In this document: positions 1 through 9,500 of the stretch, piece by piece
Numbering within the stretch: position 1 is the stretch's first letter
Layout: every line of letters begins with the position of its first letter
DNA from: Lineus longissimus
Taxonomy: Eukaryota; Nemertea; Pilidiophora; Heteronemertea; Lineidae
Assembly (NCBI RefSeq): GCF_910592395.1
Contig: NC_088317.1
Coordinates: 1,178,001 to 1,242,000, forward strand
Direction: 5' to 3'
Length of the DNA: 64,000 nucleotides
The notes under the pieces: generated by a model
What the model was told of the DNA's origin: nothing
The model's database searches: none
Seen by the model: the letters and a program-made list of their open reading frames with translations, nothing else
Made by a program: the position numbers and the translations under genes

Positions 1-8
1 CAACGTAC

Positions 9-503
9 CAGACGAATCTGTCTGGAACTTTCCAACCTTCTTCGACTTGAAGATGGCATCAATCCAAATCGAGGCTATTCCTGTCTCGCAGTTATACCTC
101 GCCCCCACCCAGTGCCATTTCTTAGCAGAGGGTGCAAAGGTGTGGAACAGCACGTGTTGTTTCTCGCTCGCCGGGTTCGTGACGAGGTTGAAGTAGAGCT
201 TCTTTTTATAAATCCAAAGATGGACTCCTGGTTTGTGATTACTTGTTTTCCCTTGCCACTCTATGATTGGACCGTCAACTACTGCGTCTTGCCAGATGTA
301 GGCAAACATCGTAAATGACCCTTTGACCTTGGTATTGATATCCTTCTCAGAGATGCGGACGTACGATGCCTTTCCATCGAAGGCAAATGCGGTTTTATTG
401 CCCTTGGTTGGCCCGGTAATAAGCTTGATCTTATTCGTAGTGACCTTGGACTTCAGTTCATAGTTTAAGAACCAAACGCCAACCTTTTCTTTCGTTGGTA
501 TTT
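9..503 (-). other. LamG/concanavalin-like domain exon (partial domain)
   Basis: 165 residues following acceptor CTCACAG. The pattern AFAFDGKASYVRI, GSFTMFAYIW, IIEWQG, KPGVHLWIYKKKLYFNL, KKWHWVGARYN and ASIWIDAIFK matches the strand order of LamG_3/pentraxin-like jellyroll domains. The domain is not closed here. The exon ends at a GTACGT donor in phase 1, consistent with every other junction of the gene, so the rest lies left of the window. Confidence 0.75.
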
Positions 504-3500
504 CTGTGAGAGAGAAAGAACAGCATTATCAACAGGGTGAAAACTGTATGATTCTCAGTCACGCGTTAATGTCAAGAGTCACAGGAGAGAAATAGACCAA
601 TTCATGTTGCTCTTCAAGCTTATTGCGTTCCCGCTCAACACACGTTTGATCATTGACCTTGCCAAGGAAGTGACACTATCAGAACCGTTGCAGCATAATC
701 CTCTATCTGACGAGTATAACTTACCTATCTTGACACATTTTCCCTTCTTGAGCATAGTTCCCTTCTGACAGACAATTTTATCATACTGATTGTATTTCTT
801 GTCACCCTTCCTTGAAGGCTTCGCGCAGGTTCTCTTCTTGAGGATGCACTTGGTGTGAAGCTTATTGAGCCTGGTGTGCTGAACAGACTTGCATTCGTCC
901 AATGTGTCACACTCATGCAGACACTCGTTCTTTTGAAGGTCGTTCTTGGTCTTGATGTCGTGGCCAGGGCAGTTTCCAACTCGGTGACGGTATTTGTATT
1001 TCACTGCAAGAAAGTCAAGGTAAGATACAGGAATCAACGTCGAAACGATTGTCGTAATCTCTGCAATGAGAAAACAACGAACTATCGTCCTGATGATTTG
1101 ATTTGCCCAAACAGAACCTAAAATGCATTAGCAACCCTGCGAAAATTGGGTGAGTCCGGTTACATGAAGTTTACACATTCGCAAAAGGTAGATTTTCCAC
1201 CACATTCGCGAATGAACATGGCGAGCAGTTGGTGGCTCAAAGACTATCCATCAGGCATCAGCAACAAAGAGTCCCTTGTAACCCTTACTGTGGCAATGCA
1301 AGCATCGTGGAGATCATTCGAATCCAGGACCACCATTGCCGTGCTACTTACATTTGATGTTCGTCCTGACACAATTCTTTCCTTTCTTCTTGTAGCCCTG
1401 CTTGCAGGAGATGGTTCCCTTTATCTTGACACACTTGCCGGCCTTTTTGGCGAAACCAGTTGGGCAGTTGTTGATGGCTAAAATAATACAATTGATGATG
1501 ATTTTAGATTTCACACTGCGATTTTCCAGGACTCACTCTCTGTGCCACAACTCACTGGCTCTCCCAAAGATACTCTTTAAGCCGGTTTCGCCGACAGAGA
1601 AGTTAGTTCAGAGCTGCAGGTAGTTTAAAGGTCATGCCTTGAACTCCTATCAGTTGGTCAAATGCGATGAGACACTACTAAGTATTCATCAAAAGCCAAT
1701 TCCTGTCAATGTTTTAGCTGTTTCACCAAAACCATGTAGCCTGCAATAAGGTTTGCACAGAAGACTATGGGGGTTTTCATTCTCTGACGCTTGACAATCG
1801 TCGTCCGGCACGCGATCCAAACGTGGAACTAGGCTTATGGTACCTGATTTCAATCACGTGTCTGATTCCGATGGTCGGTGTATGAATCCGTCTTAACAGA
1901 CTCACCTCCAATGATGGCGTTCACTCCCCATGGCACATACGATATGAGTTTCTTATAATCGATGATCTTGTGGTAAGACTTGCCAGACGACACCTTAGCA
2001 ATGTCTTCCTTCTTAGTCCCCTTCGGTTTGATTGCCAAGTATATAATCTTGATCTTCTTCTTCTTAGCTTTGGTAGCCTGCAAGATGGCATTTCTGGCTC
2101 GGTTGGTTTGTCCGCTCCCAAGAATGAAAATAATCTGCGGCGTATTCTTTCTCCCGCCGAAGCGCGTCTTGAACCCAAACTTCATAGCGTAGTATATCCC
2201 GTAGCCCACGTTCGCCCAGCCACCAGCATATTTTGCTCTCTGGACCCGCTTGTTGAACTTTGCCTCTGAGCGACCAAACTTGAGCCAGGCGAATGGGTTC
2301 GAACGCTTGTGGTAGGTGAGAAGTGCGAACTGCATGAACTTCTTCCCAAGTTGGAAGTTGGAGACGACCTGTTCTATGTACTTCTTCTCCAGCTCAAATA
2401 GAGTCTTTCCGATGTACATTGAGGCGTCAACCAGGAGAAGAACGTCTGCTTTGAGTTTCACTGCAACAGAAATAAGTTTCAAAGTCAATAGTGAGAGCTT
2501 TGTTTGCTTTTTAAGTTGGATGATTTAAAATAGCTTTATCTCGACTGTCCGGGACTTTGACGATAACTCTCACAATGCTTACCTCCACCAGTAGATTTCA
2601 GACATAGCTTTCCTTTCTTCTTATAACCTTTTGGGCAGGAGACTGCAAAGGAAATGGCGAGAGTAAAATTTCTAATTTTTTCTTACCACCCCAAGCTCAA
2701 AAACCACTTGGAGATGGCACGTTTTCTGATTGTTCCTCGACCAAACCACATGTGTACGGTCGGGGGCGATGCCCTGCATAGCCTCATACCACTCTCGTTC
2801 CTAGGTGTGACCAGAATTTTTTTTAAAATCTTTGTTAAGTAAAATTTCTAATTTTTTCTTACCACCCCAAGCTCAAAAACCACTTGGAGATGACGCTTTT
2901 TCTGATTGTTCCTCGACCAAACCACATGTGTACGGTCGGGGACGATGCCCCACATAGCCTCATATCACCAAATTTACTTTTAAAATATTTCTGAAAAATT
3001 CGGGTCACACCTAGGAACGAGAGTGGTATGAGGCTATGCGGGGCATCGTCCCCGACCGTACACATGTGGTCTGGTCGAGGAACAATCGAAAAAAGTGCCA
3101 TCTCCAAGCTGCTTGTCTCCAGAAATGAACCCCTTACTGGTGCTGCCCTCCTGAAAATACTCGGGGAGCATAGAACTGAAATCAATATTTTATGAAAGAT
3201 TGAATACTAGTCTATAATTCAAATCAATATTTTTCTTGATTACCTTTGTATTAACCCACGCCACCCCAGGGTCAACTTTTTGTTTTTATTCTTCAATAAT
3301 TTGTACCGTTGTAGGTGTCACTGGTGTTGTGCCTACTAAAATGTAACGCAAAAACTCCAAAAATGGGGCTGGAAATTTAGTGCTAGCTTGACACTTTACC
3401 CGAGTAAGTTCGAGTAAGACCCGAGTAAACTTGGTGCTGGAAATATGGGGCTAGCTTGATTTGGGTATAGAAATTTGGTGCTAGCTTGACACAAGCCAAT

Positions 3501-6500
3501 TCATTTCTCCTACACAACAAGTCTACTGAACATGGACACCCCAAGCAACACCAAGGTGATGATATCAAGTTTCCCCCGAGCTCGTGCGTCTGTGTTGATG
3601 GAAACAACCTAGAACACAAACAAATGGCTTACCTGCAATGCATTCACTTCCTTTCCGCTTGTATCCTTTTGGACATGCTGCCTTCTTTTCTGAATTGGAA
3701 AAAAGAAGGTTCAGATATATCATCATATCGGGTGGGACAACTTTGTAGTGTATGGTCAGCTGGAGGCATCATGTCACTCCTAGTTATTTGCCCAGGTGTT
3801 TCTCTCCGTTAACGCTGCATCCATTTCAGGGAGCAGCAATGGATACATATCGGGGAGCAAATATCGGTGATCCTTTTTTTCGTTGTGGTGAACTGATCCC
3901 AAGTACAAGGATGCTTACCCATTTCTTTGCAATGACCCCACTTCTTGTCCTTGTCGTAATCGAATGTTGTCGGGCACCAGAACTTGCCTGTGGAGCCGCG
4001 GATACAGGACGTGTAGATGGAATCCTTGTACTTGAAAGGCATACTGCAGAAGGCACCTCCACCGTTACCACCCTCTGTCTTCACTGGATCTGTAGGGAAA
4101 AGATAAATGATGGCACATCTTTGTGATTCAATCTCCAACTCTCGCGACTACCGTAACAGACTCGCACTCAATGTCATCAGTGGAGATTGCTTCATCGCCG
4201 GAGAATAACGTCCACTACCTTGAATTACCATTGAAAGAGATTTCTTTCCGAGCAGTTCCAGCTTTCTCAGCAAATTTCCTACCTTTGCACTTGCCCCACT
4301 TCTTGTCTTCATCATAGTTAGCGGTGATAGCACACCAAGGCACAACGCTGGCTTTCATGATACAGGAGTGGAAGGTCTCACCCTTGTACTTAAAGGGGAA
4401 ATGGCACTGTTTGCCCTCTGCTCCTTCGCCGTAGGTGAACACCTTTACTGGAAGTAAATGGGAGATTTATCGTGCAACATACATGTAAATCGACAAACGT
4501 TTGAAAATAATGATTGTTAAATCTGCACAACTACCACCAGCTGAACTGGCGCCTGGACCAGTGGATTCCATTCTCTATGTTTAACCCAAGAGCCAGGGTT
4601 ACCAGTGAACGATGGGTGTGGATTCCATAAATCTATTCCTCTTGAAAGCATAAATCACTGGGATCATGTCCAAAATACCTCCGAGTCCTATGACGATGAT
4701 GACTAGTAGTTACTTACTGATGGTTTTGACGCTGACACACACATCTCCAAAAGTCTTATAATTCTTTGGGCACTTCTGTATACACTTGTCGCCAACCTGG
4801 TTGTACCCCGCAGGGCAATTCGCCTTGAACACACACGTCTTTCCCTTCTGGATGTAGCCTGATGGACATGTCATCTTGATGCAAGAGTTCCCGCTGATTG
4901 TGAAGCCCTTCGGACAGCTCATCTTTGGCCTAGTGCACCCTCCAGTCTTTGTTCGGACATACCCAAACGGGCAGGACTGCGACACGCAGAATCCTCCGCG
5001 GAAAACGTAATCTTTGGGGCACTTTGGGGTGTCTTGGACGCAGGTGCGCCCCTTCATCGTGTAGCCATCGGGACAGGAGAGCTCGACACAGATGCTTCCT
5101 GCTCCCCAAATGTACCCCTTTGGACATCCTACGCGGGAGCATGTGTTGCCGTTCATTTGGTAGCCAGGTGGGCAACTTCGTATGCTTAGTGTTACAGTCT
5201 TGCGACACATGTTGCCATGGAGATGAAAACCAACCGGACATTTGCCTGAAAATGGTTTTGGTATCATTTAGATTTTGGAAGCGTGCATCGACTCAGACAA
5301 CTCGAAGTCCACACGAAAAGCAACAACCAGTTTCTACGGTTGGCTGGTAAGAATAAATAAAGGAAGAGCCCTCCGCATTACAATTTGCTTTACCCAGAAT
5401 GGAACTGCTTAATGTCATTTTAGAGAATTTGGCTTTTGGGATTGTGCTACATCTGTGTGCATCAGGGTCACAGCGGACTGTTCTGCTATACGAGAGTTGT
5501 TGACGTATTGATAAAAAAAGCTACACAGCAGACGATTACAAGAGTAACACCTACCTTTTATGACCATCTCTTTCACGCACTGGAAGTTCTTCCTCTTGTA
5601 CCCAGAGGGGCAATGCTGCATGAAGACGGTCGTTTTGCTGCACATGTTCCCGATGAGCTTGAATCCCTTAGGACACTTCCCGATCTCCACATTGGTTTCC
5701 TTCACGCACTTCGACCCCTTCCTTTGGAAGCCATTTAGACATTTCCCCATGATTTTCACAACTTTTTTACAGAGCAGCCCCTCCCGTTTGAAGTCCTTTG
5801 GGCATTTGCGTGACTTCAGTGCACCCTTGCGGACTTTGCTATGTACTGTCGTGCTTTTACCTCCAATGGTGACTTTTTCAGTCTTTGTGCACGAGTTTCC
5901 TTTCTTTGTGTAGCCAGGTGGACACTTTCCCTTCGTCGAGTTGCTGCTTGTAACAGAGACCCGAGCAGAACCCTTCGTAAACCACCCTCCTTCCCCATGA
6001 GATCCACCCCCACCTTGAGAGAATGCACCACCAAGAGTTGCCCCACCTACATGTGATGCCCCTCCAGCGGTCTTAGGCTTTGAGAGATTGTTAGCTTTGA
6101 CTGAGACGCGAGCAGAACCCCCTGAGAACCATCCACTCGCTCCATGAGAGCCCCCTCCACCTTTAGTCCCTGCACTGCCAGGGGCACTTCCTCCACTATT
6201 ACTGGCGGGCACAGAAGTCGTGACAGGGCTATGAGAAGAAGACTTTCCGCCCAAAGTAGAGGTCGTGGCTGCACCTTGAGAAAACAAGCCATCAGCACTG
6301 GAAGATGAGGAATGGGATTGACGTTTTTGACTCTGCTGGACTGATTTCATATTTCTTATGCACTTATTGCCGACCTTTTTGAATCCGGTGGGGCAACCGA
6401 GTGTTCGGACTGAAACAGTAAGATTGATACAAGTAGGGTCATGTCAAAAATTAAATAGAGAATTTGGGAGGTCAACTAAATCATGTAGGGGCTTGTCACT

Positions 6501-9500
6501 TTTACAAATTAAAAGATTACAATGTCCTCAACCGATTTTTTGTTTTATGTTTTTTCTCGGTCGCCTTAGGATACACCATAAAATTGTACAACTTTGAAAT
6601 AAGATTCTTTAGCGATTCTATAAATTTTTAACGGTCGGATGATCAAAGTTGAACGAAGGAAGAACACATTTGATATAGTAGTAGTACCACCACCTAAAAT
6701 ATGGTATGTCATTCATGGCAAAAGGTTGGAAACCTACCTTTGATGCATTTTCCTTCAAAATTAATATACCCCTGGGGACACCCTGAAAAAGTGGAACTGA
6801 ACTGTCACCCGTTTGCTTCATATTGAGGATGTCAATGTAAGAATGTCGTCAATGCCATTTTTCGTGATAATTGAGTCAGTAATGTTACATATATGTCAAC
6901 TATGTCAAAAATCTATCCGTTTTTACCAATTTTATTCTCATTAAATCAGACTGTCATTCAGTTTAGACCGGGTCAAGGAAACAAAAAAGGGCGACCCAGG
7001 CTGCAAATGAGGCTGCTCGCGCAATGATTTCAGCAATTTGAAGTGATTGGTTGAAAGCTGGACTGACGCCCAAAGCGAAAAGCAGATGCATGAAAGCCAA
7101 TGTACAGAAAGTGCACACCCCAAAGCAGAAAACGATTTGTTCGCTTCAGTTTTTAGTAGCCATACCTTGGAAACTTCAATTTTCAGGCTCCTTTAAGTGG
7201 TAACGGGCACCACTACGGCACTGCCATCTCCAAGCGACAGAAAATGAATCTTCAAATGGTCAAACAGGAAGTAGGCCTACCCATTGCTTGAGCATCACAA
7301 AAAAGGAGCATAACGCAAATAAGAAACAAAGCAAAAGATATTTTAAGATCGATAATTTCTTGGGGACTTGTAAAATATTATTCTTGTACCTTACCTGGGT
7401 CATAGATATCCAGAAATGATGCTCGAATGAGGCAAACCGTTGCAAGTACAGTGCAACATTGATTTTTGTTAAAGTACATTATTGACGGAAAGATGTCACT
7501 GCAACTACTCCAGCACCTTCTTTAAACGAAATGCGCAAAAAGAGCGCGTTTGTCATGGAGCAAGCATTATGGATTGTCGGCTTTGGGCGTGCGGGTTGAG
7601 CAGTGTAATACATGTATTTTTTTTCAAAAACTATGGCTGAAATTCGATAAGAAGATGTTTTAAGGAAGTTACGATTTTTCATGTTTTGTCTTTATTTAAC
7701 ATAATTATGGCAAACTAATTGGTACTGACATTGAAGTTTTGACATTTTTTCTCCTTCGCCAGTTTCAACGCTAGGTACCTTTCATGTAAATGGTATTTTT
7801 AAGCCATTTTGATTGGTGAAGGTCTTTGAAGAGTTAGAGATAACACAGTTAATGCGTGTAATCGGCGGGTCCAAGCCTAGAAAACACTGCTTTAATGCCA
7901 ATTACTCTTTGATTTATCAAGATCTTGAAAATCCTTACAGTTAGCGCCAATCAAAATTTTCCATTTTGTTTGCGTCCTTAGGTAATGCACTTACCCTTTT
8001 TAGCAGCTGGTTAAAAAAGAGATAGCAGAGTAAGAGATGGTAAATGCCAATAGGTCGTTCCTTTGTAGAATCTTGAGAAAAGATGCTACAAATTATGTAT
8101 CTAACTGGAAATTATTTTTGTTAATAAACAGTACGAATCGTTGTCTTAATAAGTAATCATTTCTGGCAAGTTTTATTAATTGTTTAAGACAAAAACTCGT
8201 CGTTTATCAGTCCTTTTTGCAAAATGCTTTTGAATAGCTTTTCTTAGCCTCTTGCCAAAGTCGCGTTAGCAGAAGCATTTAAAAGCCATAGCTTTGAAGT
8301 ACTCTTTGTAATTATTTCGATTTGCCATGCCATTTAGGACAGGGCAAATCAATCATGAACATATTGCAGGGGTTGCCAAATTAAGACAAGAGGATTTTTC
8401 ACAGGTGGGTTTATGTTTAATCGTGGCCTCATAATCCTCACAATCATTACCCTTGAGCGTTAACAGCGTTACCCTTTTTAGAAAAAATTGATGGATTTCT
8501 GGTGCAAATCAACCTCCACCTAGCAGAAGCAGGCAGACAAAACGCTGCAGAGTTGCAATGCAATAGGCGCAGATAGCATTAGCATGTTCATGTTTCGCAT
8601 TTTGCGTACTGAGACAGATCATGATCCATCATCAAACCATGAACCTTTACACTTAGTGTTTTTCGAGAGAAATATAGTTCAGGGTGACCGTACATCTTAA
8701 AAGTGTAAAGGTCCATGGTGAAAAGGACTTCTAGGGGGTGTTCAAACGTCAAGGGAATATCTTAAAAGAGGTCAGTGACACATAATATTACTCACTGCAT
8801 TGAAGACACGAAAACAATAATAGTTTTCATGAAGTGAAGAAATCACTGATAGTAACATAATGAAGAAATCGCGAAGAGGGACTTCTTCAATTCCCTTTCC
8901 AGATATTCCCCTTGCTGTGTAGCCAGTGTCATAACCTTGCCTCCAGCATCCTTCTGATTCTTCCCTGACCTGCTAACACAATCTAGGTCAAGGTTAGGCC
9001 AAAGTGGCCATGATACTACTAATGTCAAAACGGTCAAGGAAGAAAGGAATGCTGGAAACACAGGCTAACAAACTAAATACATGTATGCGGATACGCAGTA
9101 TGTGAACAGACAAAAATACAAGTTTACACAACTCAACCCGGTTCAGAATCGCATGCATATGAGGCAACAACGCATGGCGCAACGCAGTCCATGTATATGT
9201 ACGGTATGTTGTTTTTCGGAAAGATACATTTCCTTCATCCCTCATCTCATCTGCAACAGAACTAAATCGTCTACAAGGTTAATAAAGAGTGAGAAAAACG
9301 TGATGTTGGGGAATGTTCATACACGGGGACAAATCAAGTTGGTCGGTGCAACCTCATTCTTTGGGTCCATTACCCCATCCCAAGAGTACAAAGTGATCCG
9401 CGAATGACAAAACTGTCTTGATATTGTAGCAAAGCTGGTACCGTCAGAACAAGGCTGGGCGCCGAGGGACGAGCATCTTGTGATATCTCAAGATTTCTGC

